Positions 8,136 to 17,692 of a stretch of DNA of 64,000 bases are shown here, piece after piece. Positions within the stretch are counted from its first letter, which is position 1; each line of letters opens with the position of its first letter. The notes beneath the pieces were generated by a model. That model was not told the origin of the DNA and did not search any database. It was given only the letters and a program-made list of their open reading frames with translations. This DNA comes from Marinobacter persicus (lineage in GTDB: Bacteria; Pseudomonadota; Gammaproteobacteria; Pseudomonadales; Oleiphilaceae): assembly GCF_900114155.1 (NCBI RefSeq), contig NZ_FOSC01000004.1:124001-188000 (forward strand). The letters run 5' to 3'. The position numbers and the translations under genes were made by a program.

Positions 8136-9170
8136 TCAATGCTCTTTCGACACGTCGATGCGTGCAAGGGATGCCTTGGTTACCCGGTCAAGAATGACCG
8201 CCAGAATCACGATACCCAGGCCGGACACCAGACCAACGCCCAGTTCCAGGTTCCGGATGCCGCGCAGCACCAGTACGCCCAGACCCGGTGCGGACACCAG
8301 GGAAGCGATAACAACCATGGCAAGACTCATCATGATGGTCTGGTTCACGCCGGCCATGATGTTGGGCAGGGCCAGCGGGATCTGCACCTTGTACAGCTTT
8401 TGCCGGGGCGTCATGCCAAAGGCATCGGCGGCTTCGATCACGTCTTTGTCCACAAGCCGAATGCCCAGGTTGGTAAGGCGGATGACCGGAACAATGGCGT
8501 AAAGAATAATGGCAATGCCGTAGAGCTTGGATTCGGTCACGCTGAACAGGAAGATCAGCGGAATCAGGTACACAAACGGCGGCAGGGTTTGCAGCATGTC
8601 CAGAACCGGGGTGATCACGCGCTGAAGGCCGTCGCTGCGAGCCATGGCAATGCCAATGGGGACCCCGAACAGGACGCAGAGGAAGGCGCATACCATGATG
8701 ATCGCCAGTGTTTGCATGGCGTAGTCGTAGTGATCAATGAATGCCATGAGGACGATGCTGATGCCGACAAAGGCCACCAGTTTCCAGGATTTGGTGACGA
8801 CGAAGACCACCGCCAGCAACAATGGAATAACAATCCACCAGGGTGTGTTGAGCATGGCGTAAAGGGCGCCGTCAAGAAACCAGCTCAGGGGTTGAGTCAG
8901 TGGGTCAAGTACCAGGCTGAGGCTGTCCTTGATGGCGAGGAAGCCCTGCTCCAGACCCTTGGTCAGTTCCCGTGACTGGGGGAAGGCTGCACAGGATTCG
9001 TTCAGTGCGTCCATGGATGGAAAAGGCAGTTCCCAGATGGAGGTCTCCTGGGTTTGTTTGCCACTGGTTTTGTTCAGCAAGTCGGCCATCGACATGGGGC
9101 CACTGCTCTTGCCTTCGGAACACCATTCCTTGAGCCCGAGTGTTTCAAACAGGGGGTCGTAAGTTGCCAT
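8136..9170 (-). CDS. proW: Betaine/choline-type ABC transporter permease
   Basis: 344 aa. A polar N-terminal region of about 95 residues is followed by about seven membrane helices and the BPD_transp_1 EAA loop (EAADAFGMTPRQKLYKVQIP), which contacts the ATPase. The long N-terminus and overall length fit the ProW/ChoW type rather than short OpuBB permeases. It lies between the binding protein and the ATPase genes on the same strand. A strong hairpin upstream of it may lower its expression relative to the binding protein. Confidence 0.9.
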   Translation of the reverse strand: MATYDPLFETLGLKEWCSEGKSSGPMSMADLLNKTSGKQTQETSIWELPFPSMDALNESCAAFPQSRELTKGLEQGFLAIKDSLSLVLDPLTQPLSWFLDGALYAMLNTPWWIVIPLLLAVVFVVTKSWKLVAFVGISIVLMAFIDHYDYAMQTLAIIMVCAFLCVLFGVPIGIAMARSDGLQRVITPVLDMLQTLPPFVYLIPLIFLFSVTESKLYGIAIILYAIVPVIRLTNLGIRLVDKDVIEAADAFGMTPRQKLYKVQIPLALPNIMAGVNQTIMMSLAMVVIASLVSAPGLGVLVLRGIRNLELGVGLVSGLGIVILAVILDRVTKASLARIDVSKEH

Positions 9171-9222
9171 GGGCGGTCAGTTTCTCCTGCGCGTATGGGA
9201 CAGCGTGGTTTTGCAAAGAAAT

Positions 9223-9253
9223 CGTCCGGGGCGCAGGGGATACGCCCCGGACG
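9223..9253 (-). other. Intercistronic hairpin between binding protein and permease genes
   Basis: A perfect 11-bp GC-rich inverted repeat (CGTCCGGGGCG at 9223-9233, CGCCCCGGACG at 9243-9253) with a 9-nt loop sits 11 bp after the binding-protein stop. On the minus strand it is followed by ATTTCTTTGC, which is not a full U-run, so partial termination or protection of the upstream mRNA 3' end is likelier than full termination. The placement resembles the stem-loop between malE and malF, which makes binding protein more abundant than permease. Confidence 0.7.
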
Positions 9254-9264
9254 GGGCAGGTCAG

Positions 9265-10230
9265 TTACTCGAGAACGTTGGCCAGCCGTTTGGTGGCTTC
9301 ATCGTTCAGCCAGGTGGACCACTCTTCACTGTTGTTGCTCAGGAAGTAGACGGCCGCTTCTTCGCCGGTGGCGTTGTTCTCATCCATCCACGCCAGGATG
9401 GAGCTCATGGTGGCGGTTTTGAACGTCATCTTGCCCAGCATTTCAGCGACTTCCGGCTCACGCTCTTTGAAGTCGGTGGTGATTGAGGTCAGGACAGTTG
9501 CCGCCGGGAATTCGGAAACGCCGGGGTTGTCCGCATCCGGGGTCTGGTTTTTCTGGTGCACGTCCTGTTTGTACTCACCCAGCTCGACACGGGTCATGTC
9601 GTACTTGCCGAGAGGCACGGTCGGGCCCCAGTAGTAGCCAAACCAGGGTTCCTCGTTCTGCACCGCGGATGCCATGGAAGACGCGAGAGTCTCGCCGGAG
9701 CCATGGTTGAACACTTCAATGCCGGACTCTTCCAGGTCCAACGCTCGAATCAGGTTGTCACTGACCACCCGGCAGCCCCAGCCATCGGGGCAGTTATTAA
9801 AGGTACCGCCCACCAACTCCGGGTTGTTCATCACGCCTTCAATGGTGGTCAGCTCCGGGTGCTTCTCGGCCAGGTAGGTGGGAATCCACCAGCCTTCCAC
9901 ACCGCCGGGGTCCAGAACCTTGCTGACCCGTTCAACCTTGCCCTGCTCTTCCAGGCGCAGATAGGCTTCGCCAGCGGAGTTCAGCCACAGCTCGGTAATA
10001 ATGTCCGGTTCGCCGTTTTCGGCAACGGAAGTGACAGCTGGCACTGTGTCGGATGGCACGATGGTCACGTCACAGCCGTAACCCTGCTCCATGATGAAGG
10101 TGGCCACGTTGGTCACGACCGTGTTGGAGGCCCAGTTCATTTCGGTGATGGACACTTCTCCGCACTCGGCTTGTGCCAGGCCGGGCGCTGACAGCGCGCA
10201 CAGTATTGCAGCAGACGTAAGCTTTCGCAT
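9265..10230 (-). CDS. proX: Betaine/choline-type ABC transporter periplasmic binding protein
   Basis: 321 aa from ATG 10230, placed by GAGGAAAG upstream; longer in-frame starts lack a ribosome site and would bury the signal peptide. Signal peptide at residues 1-21 (MRKLTSAAILCALSAPGLAQ). The mature protein is an OpuAC/ProX-type substrate-binding protein. Tryptophans in WWIP, FGYYWGP and ELWLNS are candidates for the aromatic cage that holds a trimethylammonium group. It is the first gene of the operon; a palindrome upstream at 10289-10304 may be its operator. The exact ligand (glycine betaine, choline, carnitine or proline betaine) cannot be told. Confidence 0.88.
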   Translation of the reverse strand: MRKLTSAAILCALSAPGLAQAECGEVSITEMNWASNTVVTNVATFIMEQGYGCDVTIVPSDTVPAVTSVAENGEPDIITELWLNSAGEAYLRLEEQGKVERVSKVLDPGGVEGWWIPTYLAEKHPELTTIEGVMNNPELVGGTFNNCPDGWGCRVVSDNLIRALDLEESGIEVFNHGSGETLASSMASAVQNEEPWFGYYWGPTVPLGKYDMTRVELGEYKQDVHQKNQTPDADNPGVSEFPAATVLTSITTDFKEREPEVAEMLGKMTFKTATMSSILAWMDENNATGEEAAVYFLSNNSEEWSTWLNDEATKRLANVLE

Positions 10231-10288
10231 AGTCACTTTCCTCTTTCGGTTTTTGTGATTGGAATGTCGTTCCGATAACGGGAAGCCG

Positions 10289-10304
10289 CGATCCGGGCGG
10301 ATCG
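10289..10304 (-). promoter_or_regulatory. Palindrome upstream of the ABC operon
   Basis: CGATCCG and CGGATCG separated by GG form a perfect 16-bp palindrome 59 bp before the binding-protein start. Its size fits a dimeric repressor such as a TetR-type regulator. No regulator gene of that type is adjacent, so this is only a candidate operator. Confidence 0.35.
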
Positions 10305-10447
10305 GGATAACTGCCATGTTTTGTTCACGAATGTGATGTGACAAACCAGTGAATCTCGGTTAGTACCTACATTCAGGATAACGAACGAATGAATGGTTGC
10401 AAGGCTGTAATTTAAATGTGTCTTTGTTATCGACGGATTTTCGCACT

Positions 10448-11332
10448 TTACCAAGGCAACCCACGGGAAAACCGTTCAATCAGAAATTCGTTAAGCACCT
10501 TGAGTTTGACCGAGCGCTGTTTGGCTTGCGGATACACCAGCCAGACACCACTGAACGGGTAACGATATTGCTCCAGCATGGACACCAGCTCGCCCCGGGC
10601 CAGCAATGGCTCCACGTAGTAGTCCGGCAGTTGTGCAATGCCCAGCCCCTTGCGCACGGCGTCCAGCAGGGCGGGGCCGGAGTTGGAGCGCCAGTTGCCG
10701 GTCACCTTCAGTTCCCGCCGTTGACCGTTCTCGCTGAATAACCACCAGGTATTTGAGCCCAGCAGGCAGTTGTGGTGTGCCAGCTCGGCGAGGGTGTGAG
10801 GCATGCCATGGCGCTGTAAATAGGCCGGACTGGCGCATAGGTATTCCCGGCGGTCGCACAGCCTTCTCGACAGCAGAGAGGAATCTTTCAGCGATCCCAT
10901 GCGCACCGCCAGGTCATAGCCTTCGCTGACCAGGTCGGTTTGCCGGTTGGTCAGGTGCAGATCCAGCTGAATGTCCGGGTAGCGTGTTACAAAGTCGTTC
11001 AGTGCCGGTGCCAGAAACCGCTCACCGAAGGTGGTGGCGCAGGTGACCCGCAGGGAGCCGGCCGGCTTTTGCTGGGCCTGGCGCAGTTCTTCTTCGGCAC
11101 TGATAAACCCTTCCATCAGGCTGTGGCATTGCTGGAAGTAGGTTTCGCCGGCCTCGCTCAGGCGTATTGAACGGGTGGTGCGGTACAGTAGGGGTGTGCC
11201 CAGGCGTTTTTCCAGCCCGGCAACCTGCCGGCTGATGTGGGAAGGCGATACCCCGAGCCGGCGGGCGGCGGCACTGAAACTGCCTTCCTGTACGACGGCA
11301 ATAAAGGCTTCGATGGCATCCCAGTGCTTCAT
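10448..11332 (-). CDS. LysR-family transcriptional regulator
   Basis: 294 aa. N-terminal winged helix-turn-helix (AFIAVVQEGSFSAAARRLGV, then SPSHISRQVAGLEKRLG, residues 9-47) and a LysR substrate-binding domain (about 90-292). It is divergent from adhC with 156 bp between the starts, and that region contains an 8-bp inverted repeat of LysR type. It most likely controls adhC-fghA and itself. It also lies between the ABC transporter and the formaldehyde genes, so it could coordinate methylamine-type substrates with formaldehyde removal (inference). The inducer is unknown. Confidence 0.88.
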   Translation of the reverse strand: MKHWDAIEAFIAVVQEGSFSAAARRLGVSPSHISRQVAGLEKRLGTPLLYRTTRSIRLSEAGETYFQQCHSLMEGFISAEEELRQAQQKPAGSLRVTCATTFGERFLAPALNDFVTRYPDIQLDLHLTNRQTDLVSEGYDLAVRMGSLKDSSLLSRRLCDRREYLCASPAYLQRHGMPHTLAELAHHNCLLGSNTWWLFSENGQRRELKVTGNWRSNSGPALLDAVRKGLGIAQLPDYYVEPLLARGELVSMLEQYRYPFSGVWLVYPQAKQRSVKLKVLNEFLIERFSRGLPW

Positions 11333-11362
11333 GAGGGCTCCGCTTACCAGTGGTCTGTGTGA

Positions 11363-12604
<1,242 letters not shown>

Positions 12605-12612
12605 GGTAGCAC

Positions 12613-13464
12613 ATGAGCAACACCACTCCGGAGCTGGTGGCCAGCAACAAGTGTTTTGGCGGCTGGCTCAAGCGTTACAAGCACACCTCGAAGGCAACCG
12701 GCACGGAGATGGTGTTCGCCATCTACCTGCCGCCGCAGGCCGAGACTCAGAAGGTGCCGGTGCTCTACTGGCTCTCCGGGCTGACCTGCACCGATGAAAA
12801 TTTCATGCAGAAGGCCGGCGCCCAGCGCGTGGCGGCGGAACTGGGTATTGCCCTGGTGGCGCCGGACACCAGTCCGCGCGGCACCGACCTGCCCGGCGAG
12901 CACGAGAGTTACGATTTCGGCTCCGGTGCCGGCTTCTACGTGAACGCCACCCGTGAGCCCTGGTCGGCCCACTACAACATGTACGATTACGTGACCGAGG
13001 AACTGCCGGCACTGATCGAACAGCACTTTCCGGTCACCGAAAAGCGCGCCATCAGCGGCCACTCCATGGGTGGCCACGGGGCGTTGATCTGTGCCCTGAA
13101 GAATCCCGGGCGCTATGCGTCGGTCTCGGCCTTCGCGCCGATCACCAACCCGGTGAATTGCCCCTGGGGCGAGAAAGCCTTCAGTGGTTATCTGGGGGAC
13201 GACCGGGAGAGCTGGAAAGCCTGGGATGCCTGCGAACTGGTGGCCACGGCCAAAGAAAAACTGCCGTTGCTGGTGGACCAGGGCGAGGCGGACAACTTCC
13301 TCGAAGAGCAGCTGAAACCCGAGGCGCTGAAAGCGGCGTGCGAAGCGGCCGGCCACCCGCTGGAGCTGCGTCTGCAGCCCGGGTATGACCACAGTTACTT
13401 CTTTATTGCCAGCTTTATCGAAGACCACCTGAGGCATCACGGGAAAGCCCTGGGAGCCCTTTAG
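12613..13464 (+). CDS. fghA: S-formylglutathione hydrolase
   Basis: 283 aa, the usual family length. Esterase D fold with nucleophile Ser at about 151 in the elbow GHSMGGHG, catalytic His in [12 protein letters not shown] near the C-terminus, and the acid residue probably Asp in [11 protein letters not shown]. The [12 protein letters not shown] and DTSPRG segments are hallmark sequences. It hydrolyses S-formylglutathione to formate and glutathione, the second step after AdhC. It is 8 bp downstream of adhC, with GAGGTAG before the ATG, so the two are co-transcribed. Confidence 0.95.
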   Translation: MSNTTPELVASNKCFGGWLKRYKHTSKATGTEMVFAIYLPPQAETQKVPVLYWLSGLTCTDENFMQKAGAQRVAAELGIALVAPDTSPRGTDLPGEHESYDFGSGAGFYVNATREPWSAHYNMYDYVTEELPALIEQHFPVTEKRAISGHSMGGHGALICALKNPGRYASVSAFAPITNPVNCPWGEKAFSGYLGDDRESWKAWDACELVATAKEKLPLLVDQGEADNFLEEQLKPEALKAACEAAGHPLELRLQPGYDHSYFFIASFIEDHLRHHGKALGAL

Positions 13465-13499
13465 CTGGACATGTGATACTTGGTTTTCCGGGGGGCTGG

Positions 13500-14864
13500 C
13501 TACTTACTCCGTGTTAGCGTCACCAGCAAGGTAACCCCGCCCGAGGCCAGAAGGGCTCCAGCAAAGGGTGCCAAGGTTGGTGCCCCGCCCGGGAAGCTGG
13601 CAATGTGCAGTGCTTCGAGCAAACTGCCCGTTATTAACCAGTTGGGCGCAATGGCGCCCGCCAGGCCTGCCAGTGCCCCTGCAAAAGCGGCAGCAGGAGT
13701 AACTCTTGGCCAGAGGCCCATCAAAACCGGCACAATAGCGGTGGCGCAAAGCAGGTCGGCAATCAGGAACAGTCGCAAGACCGAAGCGCCCTGCAAGGCA
13801 ATGATAACCACCGGAATCATCAGGGCGACGGTAACCCACCGCGCGCCCGGTAGTGTCAGGCCTTTTTTCTCGGCAACCGTCAGCGATGCGATACCGTTTT
13901 GCAGCGTGTCGACCGAAGAAGCCACCAGCGTGACTGCCAGCACCAGCGCTACTGCGCCCAGCCATTGCGGAGCTGAACTGAGTAGTGCGAAGAAGGGAAT
14001 GGGAGGCTGGCCTAGATCGAGCCCCGCCATGGCAGCACTCATACCGAGACCGCCGACGATAGCGACGACGATCACGGTGGTGCCGCCGCCCAGCAGGGCA
14101 CCCTTCCACAAAGAGGCGCTGTCTCTGGCAGCCCATACCCTTTGCCAGTATCCCTGGTGAAAAAGATTGGCGGCAGTCACTGCCAGTACCAGCGTTAGGG
14201 CAACACTGACCGCGCTCCAGAATGGAATGCCGGGCATGGTGGCGCTCTGCTCGATGGTGGGTAGGTGCTTCCAGTCCACCAGCAGCACTGCCGCCAGTAA
14301 GCCCATCAGGAGCAGGGCTTGCCAGCGATCCGTGGTCAGGCTGGCACGTAGGCCGCCCCAGGTGGTGTATGTCAGCGTGGTGAGGGCGACGCCAATAATC
14401 ACCCACTGACCGCCAAGATCGGACAGCAGGTTGGTAATGGAGCCGATGGCCGTGAGCTCGGCCGCCAGGAAACACAACATATACAACACGGAGATCAGTG
14501 AAACCCACCGGCGCATGCCCCGGCCGAAGCGTTGTTCGGTGAACTCGCTGATGCTGCGCCCCTTTGGCATCTGCCTGCGGATCATCGGGCCCAGCCAGGC
14601 AAGAACAATGAATGGGAGTGCGGCGCCCACAGCGTACCCGGCCAGGGCGACTGGGCCTACAAACGCACCCACTTCAGGCGGGGCAAACAGAATCCACGCC
14701 CCCATCCCGGAAGCCAGAAAGGAAAGACCAATGGTGGTGGCGCCCTGGCTGTTGCGGGCAGTCATGTAGTCATCAAGGCCCTCGGCAGTTTTGCGGGCGC
14801 GCAGGCCCAGCCAGCCAAACAGGCACAGTGCCGCGATGATTGCGGCCAGGTGGGTCATCATCAT
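13500..14864 (-). CDS. TPP-riboswitch-controlled sodium:solute symporter, probable thiamine or precursor transporter
   Basis: 454 aa with about 12-13 hydrophobic segments and the SSS (SLC5) fold: the N-terminal helix and GLDDYMTARNSQGATTIGLS, SFLASGMGAWILFAPPEVGA, and a sodium-site-like SSVDTLQNG segment. It starts within three tandem ATG codons; the ribosome site GGAGGAA is part of the upstream TPP riboswitch. The substrate is not readable from the protein, but thiamine-pyrophosphate control argues for thiamine or its pyrimidine or thiazole precursor. No thiamine biosynthesis gene lies nearby; the gene is alone in its unit, convergent with fghA. Function is inferred from the riboswitch. Confidence 0.85.
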   Translation of the reverse strand: MMMTHLAAIIAALCLFGWLGLRARKTAEGLDDYMTARNSQGATTIGLSFLASGMGAWILFAPPEVGAFVGPVALAGYAVGAALPFIVLAWLGPMIRRQMPKGRSISEFTEQRFGRGMRRWVSLISVLYMLCFLAAELTAIGSITNLLSDLGGQWVIIGVALTTLTYTTWGGLRASLTTDRWQALLLMGLLAAVLLVDWKHLPTIEQSATMPGIPFWSAVSVALTLVLAVTAANLFHQGYWQRVWAARDSASLWKGALLGGGTTVIVVAIVGGLGMSAAMAGLDLGQPPIPFFALLSSAPQWLGAVALVLAVTLVASSVDTLQNGIASLTVAEKKGLTLPGARWVTVALMIPVVIIALQGASVLRLFLIADLLCATAIVPVLMGLWPRVTPAAAFAGALAGLAGAIAPNWLITGSLLEALHIASFPGGAPTLAPFAGALLASGGVTLLVTLTRSK

Positions 14865-14870
14865 GTCGCA

Positions 14871-14955
14871 CTTCCTCCGCCGGCATGAACCGGATCAGGT
14901 GTCAGGGTCTGTTCACAACACTCTCAGCCCCGCGCAATGCCGGGACTCCCCTGTC
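14871..14955 (-). promoter_or_regulatory. TPP riboswitch (THI element)
   Basis: On the minus strand the leader reads GGGGAGTCCCGG, then GGGGCTGAGAGTG, ACCCTGACACCTGATCC, GGTTCATGCC and GGCGGAGGAAGT. CTGAGA and ACCTGATC...CATGCCGGCGGAGG are the conserved core of the thi-box (pyrimidine and pyrophosphate sensor arms). The conserved 3' end contains the Shine-Dalgarno sequence GGAGGAA only a few bases before the ATG at 14864. Ligand binding should therefore hide the ribosome site and repress translation of the symporter, as for E. coli thiM-type switches. No separate terminator hairpin is visible. Confidence 0.93.
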
Positions 14956-15231
14956 GACTGGGTTAACTTGTCTGGGTGTTATTGGCGCTGGCTTGGCCAA
15001 CGCGTAGGGCATGGTAAAGCGACGCTGAGCTGTCGGCAACTGCGAACAATCATCGAACATTGCCGAGCATGGAAATCGTGTAATTGGGAGCGCGTGACAA
15101 GTTGGCGGCGGTTGCGGGTTATGGGCCGAAGGCAATTATGCTCAATTGCTGTGACCCTGAGATCCTGACCGCTGCCATGCCAGAACTGGCCGGCAGGCAC
15201 CTGACTTCGAACCTTGAGAAAGAACTCGAGC
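14956..15231. other. Intergenic region upstream of the TPP riboswitch
   Basis: 276 bp between the riboswitch and the end of the diguanylate cyclase gene. It must hold the promoter of the riboswitch transcript, but I cannot pick convincing -35/-10 boxes. The short open frames here have no ribosome sites or recognisable products. A weak imperfect inverted repeat (GAGAGAAC / GTTCTTTCTC on the minus strand, about 15210-15243) follows the cyclase stop. Confidence 0.4.
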
Positions 15232-16347
15232 TTATTCGGTTCTCTCAGATTTAGGCGCCACCACGTAACGGTCCCGCCCACCGTCTTTGGCAGCATAGAG
15301 TGCTTCATCGGCCCGCTGCAGCAGCCGGGTACGATCTTCATCCTTGTCGTGCAGCACCGCGATGCCGATGCTGGTGCTGAAGCTGACTTCCTCTCCGGTG
15401 GGCACTTTCACCCGGGTGTTATGGCAGCCCTGGCGGACGGCATCCGCCACCTGTACGGCATCCGCTTCGTTCATCCCGGGCAGGACCATCAGGAATTCCT
15501 CACCGCCGAAACGCCCGGCCAGGTCCACCTTGCGTTTGGCATTGTCCTTGAGAATCCGGGCAAATTGTTTGAGCACCAGATCACCGGCGGCATGGCCATG
15601 GTTGTCGTTGAAGCTTTTGAATTTGTCCAGATCGAACAGCAGCACAGACAGCGGCTGGTTGAGTTCGCGCGCATCCTTGATATCGCCATCCAGCTGATCC
15701 ATCACCTGCCGGCGGTTGGCCAGCCCGGTCAGAGGGTCGCGGGTGGCCTGGCGGTAAAGCACCAGCAGCATGCTCAGCTGGTTCACGGATGCCCAGCCGG
15801 CAATGCAGCCAAGTACGGCCAGCAGCCAAAGGTCATTCAGGCCGGCTACCACACCGAACTTGCCGGTCCACAGCTGAGTGACCAGCTCCACAAGGATAAC
15901 GAACACGGCAAAGCCGGTGACCTCCAGGATGGTCAGCGGAAAAATGGCCAGCATGGTGATGATCATGAATGGAAAAAAGGCGTAGCCGGCCAGCACTTCT
16001 GATTCAAGACCGTGGCCAATCAGGATGAAATTGCTCCAGGTCTGGAAGATGGTCAGCACCAATACCAGCAGCAATAGCCGGATCAGCGAGATTTCCAGGC
16101 GATAGGGATGGCTGAACCAGATGCCCAGTGCCAGGCAGGATAGGCTGGCAAGGATGCGGCCATAGGCGATGGTGCTGCTTACGTCTTCCGGCAATAGAAG
16201 CCAGTCCACCAGAATCCAGGCAGTTTGCAGAATGGCCAGAATCCAGGCAATGGTGCGTACCCGCGAGAACAGGCCGTAACTTCGGGTGTGATTGAAATAG
16301 CGCGAGTGCTTGCCCGCGCTGAACAGGTCATTCATGAATTCAGGCAT
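15232..16347 (-). CDS. Membrane diguanylate cyclase (GGDEF)
   Basis: 371 aa from ATG 16347, which has GAGG six bases upstream; a TTG four codons earlier and ATG 16335 are alternatives. About six membrane helices (residues 30-195) form a sensor region without a recognisable named domain, followed by a GGDEF domain (about 200-365). The active-site signature is GGEEF (RFGGEEFLMVLP) with FDLDKFKSFND for metal and substrate binding. It makes c-di-GMP from two GTP. No RxxD inhibitory site is obvious just before GGEEF. It is monocistronic. Confidence 0.9.
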   Translation of the reverse strand: MPEFMNDLFSAGKHSRYFNHTRSYGLFSRVRTIAWILAILQTAWILVDWLLLPEDVSSTIAYGRILASLSCLALGIWFSHPYRLEISLIRLLLLVLVLTIFQTWSNFILIGHGLESEVLAGYAFFPFMIITMLAIFPLTILEVTGFAVFVILVELVTQLWTGKFGVVAGLNDLWLLAVLGCIAGWASVNQLSMLLVLYRQATRDPLTGLANRRQVMDQLDGDIKDARELNQPLSVLLFDLDKFKSFNDNHGHAAGDLVLKQFARILKDNAKRKVDLAGRFGGEEFLMVLPGMNEADAVQVADAVRQGCHNTRVKVPTGEEVSFSTSIGIAVLHDKDEDRTRLLQRADEALYAAKDGGRDRYVVAPKSERTE

Positions 16348-16466
16348 GCCCTGCCTCAAACGGTGTCTGACATGGGACGCCCGGAGCCATCCCGATTATG
16401 AGCGATGAAAACACCGTTTTTACAGTAGTTGAAGCGGCCAGACCATGATCAGGGACAACATTGTGG

Positions 16467-17105
16467 TTAGCGGCTTTGGTCTGAGGTCTCCGATTCGCTG
16501 CGGCCTTTGCGCTCAGGGCGCAGCTCATCTTCAACCCAGCGGCGAACTTGATGCCGGTCTTTGCGCTTGACGAGTTGTTCGCTGTAGATGTTACGGGGAA
16601 GAATCACGGGCCCGCCCTCGTGGCGCAGAGTGAAACGCCGCCTCACGCCCACTGGGTATTTACTCGGTCCATGAATGACTGCTGCGCGGATTTCCACGTC
16701 AACGATGTCTTCGAACAGGTAGTTTGGATCAGCCTCCTCGCTTCGTCGACCTAGGATGATGTTCCTGAAAGAGCCAAGTACCAGATACCCGCCGGATTGA
16801 AGCGGTCCCTGGCGTAACACCTGATGCACATTGGAGTCATCTGCCTGAATACGCCGGTATTCGGTGACCGTCATGATCTTTTCCTCACCAGCTCGGGTAA
16901 ACAGGACTACCTGCACACACTGTACATGCACTGTTTCCTTGCCCATATTGACCAACAGGCAAAGAGCGTCCGGGTTTTCATTCTGGGCGTGATGAATAAC
17001 CAGATAAGGGCGGTTATTGCGCTGGTACTGCAGGAAAAACAGCTGGAAATAGACAATCCAGACAAGAGCCATGACGGCGCTGCTAACGGTGGCGATGTAG
17101 TCCAT
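16467..17105 (-). CDS. Hypothetical membrane-anchored protein
   Basis: 212 aa with one N-terminal membrane helix (MDYIATVSSAVMALVWIVYF, residues 5-25) and a soluble remainder rich in beta-type segments (RPYLVIHHAQNENPDALCLL, VNMGKETVHVQCVQVVLFTR), ending in a highly charged tail. The predicted topology is a short extracytoplasmic N-terminus with the domain in the cytoplasm. I do not recognise the family. It lies beside the broken excisionase-like gene and the RM operon and has less GC-biased codon use than the core genes, so it may be island cargo. Confidence 0.65.
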   Translation of the reverse strand: MDYIATVSSAVMALVWIVYFQLFFLQYQRNNRPYLVIHHAQNENPDALCLLVNMGKETVHVQCVQVVLFTRAGEEKIMTVTEYRRIQADDSNVHQVLRQGPLQSGGYLVLGSFRNIILGRRSEEADPNYLFEDIVDVEIRAAVIHGPSKYPVGVRRRFTLRHEGGPVILPRNIYSEQLVKRKDRHQVRRWVEDELRPERKGRSESETSDQSR

Positions 17106-17206
17106 AGGCTACATGCTAGCGAAGTAAGGGAAGGAATGATATTTCGGTGCTAGCCTCAACACCGAACATTACTAGTAAACAGTTGGATTAAAGACTGGGG
17201 GGCAGG

Positions 17207-17275
17207 TCAGATAGTTCTGGTGTCGTACTTGATGCGCTGGGCGAGTTCTTCGGTAGTCAGATACTCTTGTGACAT
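17207..17275 (-). pseudogene. Truncated helix-turn-helix (excisionase/AlpA-like) gene remnant
   Basis: With GAGGA and an ATG at 17275 the frame reads MSQEYLTTEELAQRIKYDTR, then TI and a stop after 22 codons. YLTTEELAQRIKYD-RTI is the start of a common small DNA-binding domain of the excisionase/MerR-like type, which normally continues for about 50 or more residues. The sequence beyond the stop shows no continuation in any frame that I could find, so this looks like a scar where DNA was cut at the left edge of the RM island. Confidence 0.5.
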
Positions 17276-17332
17276 AACATTTTTCCTCTGCTATGGTTTG
17301 TCGCTGGAGAACAGGGTGCTGTTTTAGTGCCT

Positions 17333-17386
17333 CATAATGTTCTTCTGTAGATCATTATGCACTCATTAAGACCTTTTGCAAGTCTT
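17333..17386. promoter_or_regulatory. Two inverted repeats upstream of the XRE regulator
   Basis: CATAATG (17333-17339) and CATTATG (17353-17359) are inverted with 13 bp between; AAGAC (17368-17372) and GTCTT (17382-17386) form a second pair. Both lie within about 95 bp of the XRE-type regulator start, where an autoregulatory operator would be expected. Function is unproven. Confidence 0.35.
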
Positions 17387-17426
17387 TGTGATCTCCTGTG
17401 GGTTATTTTGTTCTTTGGTGGGCCAA

Positions 17427-17633
17427 ATGATTAAGTGCCATCTATCCAAATTGATGGGTGAAAAAAAACTCAAAATCGTTGATGTGGCGAGAGAAACAGG
17501 GGTGAACCGGGGGACGATTACCCGGCTTTACCATGAGACTGCCAGTCGCGTGGAGTTGGAAACGATTGATGCGCTGTGCCGCTATCTCGATTGTGAGGTG
17601 GGGGAATTGTTTGAATTTATGGATGATCACTGA
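17427..17633 (+). CDS. Small XRE-family transcriptional regulator
   Basis: 68 aa from ATG 17427 (MIKCHLSKLMGEKKLKIVDV). A single Cro/CI-type helix-turn-helix (residues 10-60) includes VARETGVNRGTITRLYHE and LCRYLDCEVGELFEF, as in the YozG/XRE_26-type minimal regulators. The gene ends 59 bp before hsdM on the same strand. It is likely to control expression of the RM operon, comparable in position to controller proteins of RM systems, although the family itself is general. The longer in-frame extension to TTG 17376 has no ribosome site. Confidence 0.8.
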   Translation: MIKCHLSKLMGEKKLKIVDVARETGVNRGTITRLYHETASRVELETIDALCRYLDCEVGELFEFMDDH

Positions 17634-17692
17634 TAACAGCAGTGAGCGGATGGTACAGAGAAGGTTAAGCAGAGAATTATGAGGGTTTATTA

